Shown here piece by piece: positions 52,349-60,245 of a stretch of 60,291 nucleotides of DNA. Under the pieces are notes generated by a model, which worked only from the letters and a program-made list of their open reading frames with translations, searched no databases and was not told the DNA's origin. Location of the stretch: assembly GCA_902489645.1 (NCBI GenBank), contig CABUAW010000009.1, positions 1 through 60,291 of the forward strand, given 5' to 3'. The stretch comes from an uncultured Lachnospiraceae bacterium. Lineage in GTDB: Bacteria > Bacillota > Clostridia > Lachnospirales > Lachnospiraceae. How positions within the stretch are numbered: the stretch's first letter is position 1; each line of letters begins with the position of its first letter. The position numbers and the translations under genes are program-made.

Positions 52349-53455
52349 ATGGAAAAATCGAAGGTATATTTTGCAAATTTCCGTGCGACTGTACGGGAAA
52401 ATATACAGCAGAAGCTGGTACGCCTGATGAAGACGGCCGGAATGGACACCATTGATTTTAATAACAAATATGTGGCTATTAAAATTCACTTTGGAGAACC
52501 GGGAAACCTGGCCTATCTTCGTCCGAACTATGCAAAGACAGTTGTAGACTTCGTGAGAAGTATGGGTGGAAAACCGTTTTTGACCGATTGCAATACACTT
52601 TATGTCGGCGGCCGGAAAAATGCACTGGACCATCTGGACAGCGCTTATGTGAATGGATTTTCACCATTTTCAACCGGATGTCATGTAATTATTGCAGACG
52701 GGTTGAAAGGAACGGACGAAGCACTTGTTCCGGTGGAGGGCGGCACTTATGTCAAAGAGGCTAAGATTGGCCGGGCCGTGATGGACGCGGATATCATTAT
52801 CTCATTGAATCATTTCAAAGGCCATGAAGCGGCCGGATTTGGCGGAGCAATTAAAAATATCGGCATGGGCTGCGGTTCCAGAGCCGGTAAGATGGAGATG
52901 CACAGCGCCGGAAAACCGCATGTGTCTGAACGTAAATGTATTGGCTGCGGTCAGTGTACAAGGGTATGCGCCCATGATGCCATTACAATTACGGATAAGA
53001 AAGCGTCAATCGACCATAATAAATGTGTCGGCTGCGGACGCTGTATTGGCGTCTGTCCGATGGATGCTGTAAAACCTGCTTCCGATGAGTCGAATGATAT
53101 TTTGAATTGTAAGATGGCTGAATATACAAAGGCGGTCGTTGACGGACGTCCAAGCTTCCATATCAGTCTGGTTATGGATGTATCACCGTATTGCGATTGT
53201 CATGGAGAAAATGATGCACCAATCGTTCCGGATGTGGGGATGTTTGCATCCTTTGACCCGGTGGCTTTGGATAAAGCCTGTGCGGATGCTGTCAACAGAC
53301 AGCCGGTTTGCAGGGGCAGTGTTTTGGATGAGGTGGCGCATGTCCATCATGATTATTTTACCGATGTATTTCCGGACACGAACTGGTCCAGCTGCCTGGA
53401 ACATGCCAAGAAGCTGGGACTTGGAACAGATGACTATGAGTTGATTCAGATTTAA
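52349..53455 (+). CDS. DUF362 protein with two 4Fe-4S ferredoxin motifs
   Basis: 368 residues from ATG 52349; an earlier start overlaps an upstream untranslated region. N-terminal DUF362 domain (IKIHFGEPGNLAYLRP, DCNTLYVGGRKN, NHFKGHEAAGFGGAIKNIGMG), then two clusters: CIGCGQCTRVC and CVGCGRCIGVC. It probably passes electrons in an anaerobic redox reaction; its partner is unknown. The Crh-like gene follows after 15 bases. Confidence 0.82.
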   Translation: MEKSKVYFANFRATVRENIQQKLVRLMKTAGMDTIDFNNKYVAIKIHFGEPGNLAYLRPNYAKTVVDFVRSMGGKPFLTDCNTLYVGGRKNALDHLDSAYVNGFSPFSTGCHVIIADGLKGTDEALVPVEGGTYVKEAKIGRAVMDADIIISLNHFKGHEAAGFGGAIKNIGMGCGSRAGKMEMHSAGKPHVSERKCIGCGQCTRVCAHDAITITDKKASIDHNKCVGCGRCIGVCPMDAVKPASDESNDILNCKMAEYTKAVVDGRPSFHISLVMDVSPYCDCHGENDAPIVPDVGMFASFDPVALDKACADAVNRQPVCRGSVLDEVAHVHHDYFTDVFPDTNWSSCLEHAKKLGLGTDDYELIQI

Positions 53456-53470
53456 TAGGAGGAATAAAAA

Positions 53471-53698
53471 ATGAAAGAAGCAACAATTTTATTACAGAGT
53501 ATTGAGGATGTTAAAGAATTTAACCGTATTGTAGCTGTATATGATGGGGATGTGGATTTGGTATCCGGACGTTATGTAATTGATGCAAAATCCATTATGG
53601 GTATTTTCAGTCTTGATTTAAGCAAACCGATTAATATTCAGGTTCACGGAGACAATCCGGACACTTTAATTAATTCTTTAAAAGCGTTTATCCAGTAA
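53471..53698 (+). CDS. HPr-like protein with Ser46 but no His15 (Crh-like)
   Basis: 75 residues. The Ser46 motif is intact (DAKSIMGIFSL), but the N-terminal active-site loop reads QSIEDVKEFNRIV with no HARP, so it cannot carry PTS phosphate. This is the pattern of Crh, a regulator that HPr kinase phosphorylates to work with CcpA. It is shorter than Bacillus Crh and in a DUF362 operon, so it may have another target. It mirrors the HPr at 37824, which has His15 but lacks Ser46. Confidence 0.75.
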   Translation: MKEATILLQSIEDVKEFNRIVAVYDGDVDLVSGRYVIDAKSIMGIFSLDLSKPINIQVHGDNPDTLINSLKAFIQ

Positions 53699-53738
53699 AG
53701 CAGTAAAATATCAGGGATGCGGCGGAAAAGGAGAAGCT

Positions 53739-54137
53739 ATGGAAAAAGAACAGTTATTAGGAACAACATTTACGTGTGAACAGGTAGTTACACCGGAGAT
53801 GACGGCTGCCAGCGCTGTTCCGGGCACACCGAATGTATTCGGCACACCGGTTTTGGTTGCTTTGGCGGAAAAGACCTGCTTCATGTGCATGGACCAGGCC
53901 AGTGTCGAGGGAGAAGCCAGCGTTGGGGTTACATTGAATATTACCCACTCTTCACCGACCCCTGTTGGCATGAAGGTTTCATGTACGGCCAAGGTTGAAA
54001 AAGTTGAAAAGAAGATGGTAACATTTTCTTTTGAAGCAGTGGATGAGGCCGGTGTGATTGGCACGGGAACTCATGTCAGAGCCTATGTTCAGAAGGATAA
54101 GATTGAAGCAAAGGCAGCGGCGAAATTGAATAAATAA
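53739..54137 (+). CDS. Hot-dog thioesterase (FlK-like)
   Basis: 132 residues, GGAGAAG site. Hot-dog fold with TPNVFGTPVLVALAEKTCFMCM and SVGVTLNITHSSPTPVGMKV, as in the fluoroacetyl-CoA thioesterase (FlK) family. Likely hydrolyses a small acyl-CoA. Co-transcribed with the DUF362 and Crh-like genes. Confidence 0.78.
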   Translation: MEKEQLLGTTFTCEQVVTPEMTAASAVPGTPNVFGTPVLVALAEKTCFMCMDQASVEGEASVGVTLNITHSSPTPVGMKVSCTAKVEKVEKKMVTFSFEAVDEAGVIGTGTHVRAYVQKDKIEAKAAAKLNK

Positions 54138-54153
54138 AAAGTATTTCAGCAGA

Positions 54154-54197
54154 AAAGCCATGTATCCATCCCATAGAGGGATTGGAAGCATGGCTTT
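54154..54197. terminator. Bidirectional terminator
   Basis: AAAGCCATG (54154-54162) pairs with CATGGCTTT (54189-54197), with an inner TCCATCCC/GGGATTGGA stem. It lies between converging thioesterase and LysR genes. Confidence 0.7.
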
Positions 54198-55089
54198 AGC
54201 TTTGAGGGAATATTTTTTTAATATCATTAATAAACAGGTCAACAATCGGCGGGTGGTCACGCAGATATATGAGTCCATAAGGAACTGTATAGTCCCAGTC
54301 TACCGGTCGATTAACCAATGATGGATGAAGGTTGTTCCAGTTATCAATAGAAATCATCAGACAGTTTTGTGCCAGACACAGATTTAAAGTCTCAAATTCA
54401 TATCTCGGCGTATCAATCAGTGTAATCTGGGGATGATTTTGCTCCAGATTATCGCGTAACTTATCAATATAAGTAGAAATACCGCGTTTTACAATCATCA
54501 GTTTTTCGTTATATAAGTCAGATATCGACAGTTTTGATTTTTTCGTCAGAGGATGATGTTCGGGCAGCGCACATTGTAACAATCTGCCTTCAAGCCAGGT
54601 GTAAGAGAAACCTGGAGTTTCCGATTCCGGATGGGCAAAGTTTCCGAAAAGCAGGTCAATATTGTTCCATATATCATTATTTATATCATATACGTCAGCA
54701 TCATTTGGCAAAGAGATAATTTTTAATTGTATATCCGGCATACGATTTTCAGCATGACTCCATAATGATGCGACAGGATTGCAGGGGGACAGAAATGAAT
54801 TGCCTATGCGAATGATATTCCGCGTATTTTTTAGTGTTTTTTCAATATGTTTCAAAACGGCATCCGAGTGGGCGATGATATCTTTCGATTCTGCATAAAT
54901 GATTTTACCTGCTTTTGTCAGTTCTAATCCCCGGTTGCTTCGTTTGAATAAAGGGAAGCCGAAATGTTTTTCCAGATTGTTAATCTGTTTCATAACAGCA
55001 GTTGGTGTTATATAATTATTTTCTGCGGCCTTGGAAAAACTGCCATAATCCGCAACCTGGATAAAAATTTTCAGGTAATGATTGTACAT
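54196..55089 (-). CDS. LysR family transcription regulator
   Basis: 297 residues. N-terminal HTH (IFIQVADYGSFSKAAENNYITPTAVMKQINNLEKHFGFPLF) and an effector-binding domain (~90-290). It is divergent from the alpha/beta hydrolase gene, which is the usual target of a LysR protein. The shared 127-base gap is AT-rich and probably contains its binding sites, but no clear T-N11-A box stands out. Confidence 0.88.
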   Translation of the reverse strand: MYNHYLKIFIQVADYGSFSKAAENNYITPTAVMKQINNLEKHFGFPLFKRSNRGLELTKAGKIIYAESKDIIAHSDAVLKHIEKTLKNTRNIIRIGNSFLSPCNPVASLWSHAENRMPDIQLKIISLPNDADVYDINNDIWNNIDLLFGNFAHPESETPGFSYTWLEGRLLQCALPEHHPLTKKSKLSISDLYNEKLMIVKRGISTYIDKLRDNLEQNHPQITLIDTPRYEFETLNLCLAQNCLMISIDNWNNLHPSLVNRPVDWDYTVPYGLIYLRDHPPIVDLFINDIKKIFPQS

Positions 55090-55216
55090 TGAATCCCCTC
55101 CGATTGATGCTTTTACCTTTTGGTTAAAACTATTGTAACAAACGGAGAATTCCGATGCAATATAATTTTAGATATAATTAAATAAACAAAAAAATTTTTC
55201 AAGGGGGATTTAAACT

Positions 55217-56029
55217 ATGCCGTATTTTGCAACAGAAGATAATTGTAAAATTTATTACGAAGAAAGTGGCGAGGGGGAAGCCGTTGTATTTGTTCATGGA
55301 TGGGATTGCAACAGACATTTCTTCAAAAAGCAGATACCTGAATTTGCAAAAAAATATCATGTTTTGGCTTATGACCTGAGAGGCCATGGCGATTCAGACC
55401 GTCCGGAGAAGGGATTATATTTGGCTCAGTTTGCCAAGGACTTAAAAGATTTAATTGAAAACAGAGGACTTAAAAATGTTGTTTTAATCGGATGGTCGAT
55501 GGGCGTACATATTATCTGGGAATATATCCGTAATTATGGATGTGAAAACCTGAAAAAAATCGTTTTAATTGACATGACTGCAAAAATGATGGCCGAGCCG
55601 GAAGAAAATTGGCCGCATACTATTTTTGACAGTTATACAAGAGCAGACGGAATGGCTTATCTGGAACAGTGTGCTCAGAATTGGGATTCCTGTGCGGATG
55701 AATTTGTTCCGGCCATGTTCAGCGACGGACCTTGTCAGGAGGAAATTCCGTGGGTATTGGATATGGCAAAAAGAAACACACCGCATGTTATGGTTAATAT
55801 GTGGCTGGCCATTATCCAAAAGGACTACAGAGATATGCTGAAAGATATTAAAGTTCCGTGTCTTTATACCTATGGCGCCAGAAAATCTTTGTATACAGAA
55901 GAAAATGCAAAATGGCTGGAAGAAAATATTCCGGGCTGCAGAATTGCGGCATTTGATGGAGGACATATTCACTTCCTTCAGGATGCGGAAAACTTTAATA
56001 AAGTTGTTATGGACTTTATTGCAGAATAG
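55217..56029 (+). CDS. Alpha/beta hydrolase
   Basis: 270 residues, AAGGGGG site. Nucleophile elbow IGWSMGVH (Ser at ~95), oxyanion HGWDCNRHF, and His near the end (GGHIHFLQ). It hydrolyses a small ester or similar substrate, probably induced through the divergent LysR. Substrate unknown. Confidence 0.85.
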   Translation: MPYFATEDNCKIYYEESGEGEAVVFVHGWDCNRHFFKKQIPEFAKKYHVLAYDLRGHGDSDRPEKGLYLAQFAKDLKDLIENRGLKNVVLIGWSMGVHIIWEYIRNYGCENLKKIVLIDMTAKMMAEPEENWPHTIFDSYTRADGMAYLEQCAQNWDSCADEFVPAMFSDGPCQEEIPWVLDMAKRNTPHVMVNMWLAIIQKDYRDMLKDIKVPCLYTYGARKSLYTEENAKWLEENIPGCRIAAFDGGHIHFLQDAENFNKVVMDFIAE

Positions 56030-56067
56030 TTGTTAAATATTAAAAGAATATAATGTTTTTTATCAAA

Positions 56068-56106
56068 AAAGCCCGATGGATGGTTATTGATATTCCATTG
56101 GGCTTT
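56068..56106 (+). terminator. Terminator after the hydrolase (copy 1 of a repeat)
   Basis: AAAGCCCGATGGA (56068-56080) pairs with TCCATTGGGCTTT (56094-56106). Its relative at 59410-59446 has the same loop but a different stem sequence that still pairs. Confidence 0.8.
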
Positions 56107-56910
56107 GATTTATAATAAAATTGTCGGGAAGTTCATTTCAGAAGCCCACATAGAAATTTCTAAATCCTGGTCAGGAGTTAAAACCCACTGTTTAAACGGA
56201 AAAAAATATGATAAAATAAAGGAGCAATGTGCATGGAAGAAAAGAAAGCATTGAAAGATTTAAACCTTATAGACCGTTTTTTATTTGCCGAGGTTATGGA
56301 CAATCCGGAGTCGGTTCAGGATGCACTCAGCATCATTCTGGGACAGGATATTCGGCTTATTCCACCGTCCCAGACAGAAAAAGAGTATCGGGTGTCGCCT
56401 TTGTCAAAATCCATACGGATGGACGTTTTTTCCATGTCTGAAGAGGGCATTGTCTATGATATGGAAGCTCAGAATACATATAAGGGAGATTTGAGAAAGC
56501 GGAGTCGGTATTATCAGTCATTGATGGACAGTTCCTTATTGGAGCCGGGGACGGATAATTATAATATGTTGAAGGATTCTTATATTATTGTTATTACAAA
56601 TTATGATATTTTTGGTCTTGGAAAGTATTGTTATACCTTCAGTCCGATATGTCATGAAGCTCCGGAACTTTCCCTTGAGGATGGCGCAATACGGATATTT
56701 TTAAATACCCGTGGAAAAAATGAAGATGAAGTTTCTCCGGAGTTGGTAGAGTTTCTGCATTATATGGAAAATACAACGGATAAGGCGGCTGTTGAGGCTG
56801 GCGGTGACTGTATTCGGAGGATTCATAAACGGGTGCGTAAGGCGAAGAAGAGTGAGGCGATAGGAATGAGATTTTTGCGGGAACTGGAAGAGCGGAATAC
56901 ATATGCTCTG
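56107..56910 (+). repeat. Duplicated leader plus nuclease gene, copy 1
   Basis: This stretch is close to identical to 59447-60245, through the spacer, ribosome binding site and most of the coding region. Identity ends abruptly after the codons for ELEERNT, where copy 1 changes sequence completely. The pair is a good substrate for homologous recombination, which would delete or invert about 3.3 kb. Confidence 0.8.
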
Positions 56911-57225
56911 ACTGATGTTGGAAAGGGAAAAAATGAATATACGAAAGATAAAAAAGCCATGATACCGGTTCAGGGAAAATACCCAATTTATCGGCAGTCA
57001 TGGCTTTTATTATGTTTATTCGGGCATCCCGCATGTCAGATGCTTCGCATGGCGCGCTTCGTCAGGCTGCACGGCGAGGTACATTTAATGCTTGCTGTGA
57101 AATTTTTTCCACCAGAAAACAAAAGAAATCAGTCTTGGAATACCAATCCAAAGGAGTATCACAGAGAGGGTAATTGCTTCAAAATTGTTGATTGTACAAG
57201 ATGCAGCTATGTAAAGCAATACTAA
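56233..57225 (+). CDS. Rpn family PD-(D/E)XK nuclease, chimeric C-terminus
   Basis: 330 residues from ATG 56233; copy 2 has no upstream ATG, and AGGAG gives good spacing here. The Rpn/YhgA-like nuclease core has Asp64 (RMDVF) and Glu78-Gln80 (DMEAQ), then YYQSLMDSSLLEPG. From ~residue 227 it no longer matches copy 2, and the rest is read from a terminator and the antisense of an SdpI remnant. The gene was probably cut by deletion or recombination. Rpn proteins promote RecA-independent recombination; activity here is unproven. Confidence 0.7.
   Translation: MEEKKALKDLNLIDRFLFAEVMDNPESVQDALSIILGQDIRLIPPSQTEKEYRVSPLSKSIRMDVFSMSEEGIVYDMEAQNTYKGDLRKRSRYYQSLMDSSLLEPGTDNYNMLKDSYIIVITNYDIFGLGKYCYTFSPICHEAPELSLEDGAIRIFLNTRGKNEDEVSPELVEFLHYMENTTDKAAVEAGGDCIRRIHKRVRKAKKSEAIGMRFLRELEERNTYALTDVGKGKNEYTKDKKAMIPVQGKYPIYRQSWLLLCLFGHPACQMLRMARFVRLHGEVHLMLAVKFFPPENKRNQSWNTNPKEYHREGNCFKIVDCTRCSYVKQY
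56952..57010. terminator. Large hairpin within the chimeric end of the Rpn gene
   Basis: AAAAGCCATGA (56952-56962) pairs with TCATGGCTTTT (56998-57008), with inner CCG/CGG and GGG/CCC stems, followed by TATTATGTTT. It may be the original terminator of a gene that once ended here. Confidence 0.55.
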
Positions 57226-57396
57226 TGGCAGAGAAATACAGCCAATGATTTTATGAGCAATTTGCCATGTTTCTTCATCTTGCACGGTCCAGGGAAGCCT
57301 TAATCCGGTATGCCGGGTGAATGGAAGTTTCGGAGAAATATAACCGCCAAACAGGATAATAATAAAGGGGAAATCAGCATTAGCCGATTTCCCCTT
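57085..57396 (-). pseudogene. SdpI-like immunity/regulator remnant
   Basis: The minus-strand frame is open from 57396 to the stop at 57085 and reads FPFIIILFGGYISPKLPF, then TGLRLPWTVQDEETWQIAHKIIG and two membrane segments. The RLPWT ... W..AHK pattern is that of the C-terminal half of SdpI/DUF1648 proteins. The N-terminal part and any start are missing, and the downstream AKR terminator overlaps the left end. A fragment left by a deletion. Confidence 0.65.
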
Positions 57397-57397
57397 T
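57364..57397. terminator. Terminator of the aldo/keto reductase gene
   Basis: AAAGGGGAAATC (57364-57375) pairs with GATTTCCCCTTT (57386-57397); on the minus strand it is followed by TTTATTATT. It lies 20 bases after the reductase stop. Confidence 0.85.
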
Positions 57398-57416
57398 TAT
57401 GAGTTATGCAGTTGTT

Positions 57417-58259
57417 TTAAAAGTCAACTTCGTCCGGATTCCAGCCGGAAAATCCGGTCTGCTCCATAGCTGCAATGGCTTTCATGTCTTCATCAGAAAT
57501 TTCAAAGTTATAAACGTCAAGGTTTGCTGCAATGCGGGATGGCGTTACAGATTTTGGAAGTGGAATAATGCCGTTCTGAACGGCGAAACGAATACAAATC
57601 TGTGCAACGCTCTTTCCATATTTTTCAGCAATACCTGCAAGGAACTCATTGCTAAGAACCTGTCCGTTGCCAAGCGGACTCCATGCTTCAACAACGATGC
57701 CGTTGGCCTGGCAGTAATCGACGGTTTCCTGCTGGAGATATCCCGGATGATATTCAATCTGGTCAATCATTGGCTGAACTTCTGTCTGCATCAACGGTTC
57801 CAGGTGATGCGGAAGGAAGTTGGAAACACCGATGGCACGGATGCGTCCGGCCTTGTAAAGCTCTGTGATGGCTTTCCATGTATCTAGGTTGATTTCGTTC
57901 CAGTTATCGAAGCGATGTGCGGTTGCCGGCCAGTGAATCAGATATAAATCCAGGTAGTCCAGGCCCATAGTTTCCATGGTTGTTTCAAAGGCAGCCATTG
58001 TTTTATCATAGCCGCGTTTCGAGTTCCATAATTTGCTTGTGACAAATACATCTTCGCGTTTCAGGCCACATTCTGCGATAGCCTTTCCGACGCTTCCTTC
58101 GTTTTTATATAATGTCGCTGTGTCGATATGACGATAACCGGCCTCAAGCGCTGCTTTAACACAGTTGACGGCGGCATCATCCTTAGCCTGCCATGTTCCG
58201 AAACCGATGCCCGGAATCTCAACGCCATTGCTCAATGTGTAAATTTTCTTAACCTCCAT
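57417..58259 (-). CDS. Aldo/keto reductase
   Basis: 280 residues from ATG 58259, set by GGAGG 8 bases upstream. The (beta/alpha)8 fold has the four catalytic residues: Asp in YRHIDTATLY, Tyr there, Lys in SKLW, His in LIHWP. It ends with LPKSVTPSRIAANLDV (NADPH site). Reduces an aldehyde or ketone; the substrate is not determinable. Confidence 0.9.
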   Translation of the reverse strand: MEVKKIYTLSNGVEIPGIGFGTWQAKDDAAVNCVKAALEAGYRHIDTATLYKNEGSVGKAIAECGLKREDVFVTSKLWNSKRGYDKTMAAFETTMETMGLDYLDLYLIHWPATAHRFDNWNEINLDTWKAITELYKAGRIRAIGVSNFLPHHLEPLMQTEVQPMIDQIEYHPGYLQQETVDYCQANGIVVEAWSPLGNGQVLSNEFLAGIAEKYGKSVAQICIRFAVQNGIIPLPKSVTPSRIAANLDVYNFEISDEDMKAIAAMEQTGFSGWNPDEVDF

Positions 58260-58465
58260 GTCGTATACCTCCAAATATAAATTTTTGTTATCAATTCCTT
58301 ATTCTTATCATACTTGAAATAAAAGTATAAAGCAAGAATTATATTCAGGGGGTGAAACATTTTTTCAATTTTAACTGTGGGAGAAATGGAGATGGATTAA
58401 AGGAACCGAAGTATTTTAAAACATGGAGGACACGGATATTGATGAATAAGTGTAAAGATTCATTC

Positions 58466-58494
58466 TTGACATAAAAATATAAATTGGATATACT
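58466..58494 (+). promoter_or_regulatory. Promoter of the winged-helix regulator
   Basis: TTGACA (58466-58471), exactly 17 bases, TATACT (58489-58494). The strongest match to consensus in this part of the window. Confidence 0.9.
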
Positions 58495-58497
58495 CAA

Positions 58498-58515
58498 GGT
58501 TAGAAAAAGCTAACC
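58498..58515. promoter_or_regulatory. DtxR-like operator overlapping the start site
   Basis: GGTTAG (58498-58503) and CTAACC (58510-58515) form an inverted repeat with a 6-base spacer, from 4 bases after the -10. Similar half-sites occur in DtxR/IdeR iron boxes. The downstream gene is the likely self-repressor. Confidence 0.65.
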
Positions 58516-58532
58516 GATTAGAGGAAATAGAT

Positions 58533-59375
58533 ATGGATATAAAGTTGACAGATAAAAAATTTGCGTTATTGCTTTATTTATATGAGAAGGATGAAAAAGC
58601 ATGTACGGTGACCCAGATTGGAAAGCAGCTTCGGGTGACAAAGTCAACAATCAGCCGAAGCGTGGATGATTTTATCGACCAGGGACTGGTTACGGACAGT
58701 CAGGAGCGATATATACGCTTGTCTGCGAATGGCATGAAGCTGGCCAGGGAATATGCGCAGGAGGTTGAAGATTTTTCATTTTGGATTGCACGGTCATCTA
58801 CCGGATTAGATGTCAGAAAAGTTAAAGAAAATGCAATGCTGATGTCTTTGAACCTCGATTCGGAGGTGAAAAATCAGATACTTTCCCGAATTCGGAGCAG
58901 TCATATTTTTTCAACAGATGTTCCGAATGGCCCCCTGAGGTTCCGTGATTTTTCACAGATTCTGGAAGACGGTATATATCCGGTGTCCTTTGTGATTTTT
59001 CGTGAGAATTATAAAAAGGACAAGCATTTTTCTATGGCTGACGAAGCATTTCTTCATCCGGCCTCTCTAAAAATGAATAAAGGCGAAGGCATGATTGAGC
59101 TTCGGGCGGTGACTATCGAGCGTAGGAATATGCTTGGTCATCTGATTTCGCGCGGTAAATTAATGAACATGGATTATGAAGGGGATGACGGTTTTGTACC
59201 GGCGGTTAAAGACGGGGATTTCTATTCAATTCCTGCGGATGCATTGGAATATACCTTTCATGAAAATGAACGGATGCTGGTCGGAAGCTGCCGGACACAA
59301 TTTTATGCACCGCTGGCAAACAAAAAAGTTCATATTAAATCGGCAGTATTTTCAATGATTTTGAAAGAATTTTAA
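58533..59375 (+). CDS. Winged-helix regulator (MarR/DtxR-like) with unusual C-terminus
   Basis: 280 residues, GAGGAAAT site. N-terminal winged helix (ALLLYLYEKDEKACTVTQIGKQLRVTKSTISRSVDDFIDQGLV), then a helix-rich segment (VRKVKENAMLMSLNLDSEV) like the dimer/metal helix of DtxR regulators. The C-terminal ~140 residues (VSFVIFRENYKKDKHFSMADEAFLHPASLKM ...) match no family I know. It probably represses its own promoter through the GGTTAG-N6-CTAACC site. Target genes outside the window are unknown. Confidence 0.7.
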   Translation: MDIKLTDKKFALLLYLYEKDEKACTVTQIGKQLRVTKSTISRSVDDFIDQGLVTDSQERYIRLSANGMKLAREYAQEVEDFSFWIARSSTGLDVRKVKENAMLMSLNLDSEVKNQILSRIRSSHIFSTDVPNGPLRFRDFSQILEDGIYPVSFVIFRENYKKDKHFSMADEAFLHPASLKMNKGEGMIELRAVTIERRNMLGHLISRGKLMNMDYEGDDGFVPAVKDGDFYSIPADALEYTFHENERMLVGSCRTQFYAPLANKKVHIKSAVFSMILKEF

Positions 59376-59409
59376 ATATCAAATAAATAAATGTTATTTT
59401 CTCTCGAAG

Positions 59410-59446
59410 AGGCCCGACGGATTGTTATTGATAGTCCGTCGGGCCT
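59410..59446 (+). terminator. Strong terminator (copy 2 of the repeat)
   Basis: AGGCCCGACGGA (59410-59421) pairs perfectly with TCCGTCGGGCCT (59435-59446), followed by GGTTTTATAA. It ends the regulator gene and is the counterpart of 56068-56106. Confidence 0.9.
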
Positions 59447-60245
59447 GGTTTTATAATAAAGTTGTCGGGAAATTCATTTCAGAAGCCCATATAGAAATTT
59501 CTAAATCCTGGTCAGGAGATAAAATCCACTGTTTAAACAGAGAAAAATATGATAAAATAAAGGAGCAAAGTGCATGGAAGAAAAGAAAGCATTAAAAGAT
59601 TTAAACCTTATAGACCGTTTTTTATTTGCTGAGGTTATGGATGACCTGGAAGCCAACCAGGATGTACTTAGCATTATTCTGGGGCAGGATATACGGCTTA
59701 TTTTACCGTCCCAAACGGAAAAAGAACACCGGGTGTCACCGTTGGCGAAATCCATACGGATGGATGTTTTTTCTATGTCTGAAGAAGGCATTGTTTATGA
59801 TATGGAAGCTCAAAGTACATACAAAGGAGACTTGAGAAAACGAAGCCGATATTATCAGTCGCTGATGGACAGTTCATTGCTTGAGCCAGGAACTGATAAT
59901 TATAATTTATTGAAGGATTCTTATATTATTGTTATCACGGATTATGACATTTTTGGACTTGGAAAGTATTGCTATACATTTAGTCCGATATGCCATGAAG
60001 CTCCGGAACTTTCTCTTCACGATGGCGCCATACGGATATTTTTAAATACCCGGGGAAGGAATGAAGATGAAGTTCCTTCGGAGTTGGTTGAATTTCTTCA
60101 TTACATGGAAAATACAACGGATGACGCAGCGGCAAAGTCAGGGAGTGAACGTATCCGGCGGATTCACAAACGGGTGTGTAAGGCAAAGAAAGGTGAGATG
60201 GTAGGTATGCGGTTTTTACGTGAATTGGAAGAACGAAATACGGCC
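59447..60245 (+). repeat. Duplicated leader plus nuclease gene, copy 2
   Basis: Matches 56107-56910 with scattered substitutions across leader, start region and coding sequence. The leader contains the same GTCGGGAA, TTCAGAAGCCCA and CCTGGTCAGGAG blocks before the ribosome binding site. Confidence 0.8.
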
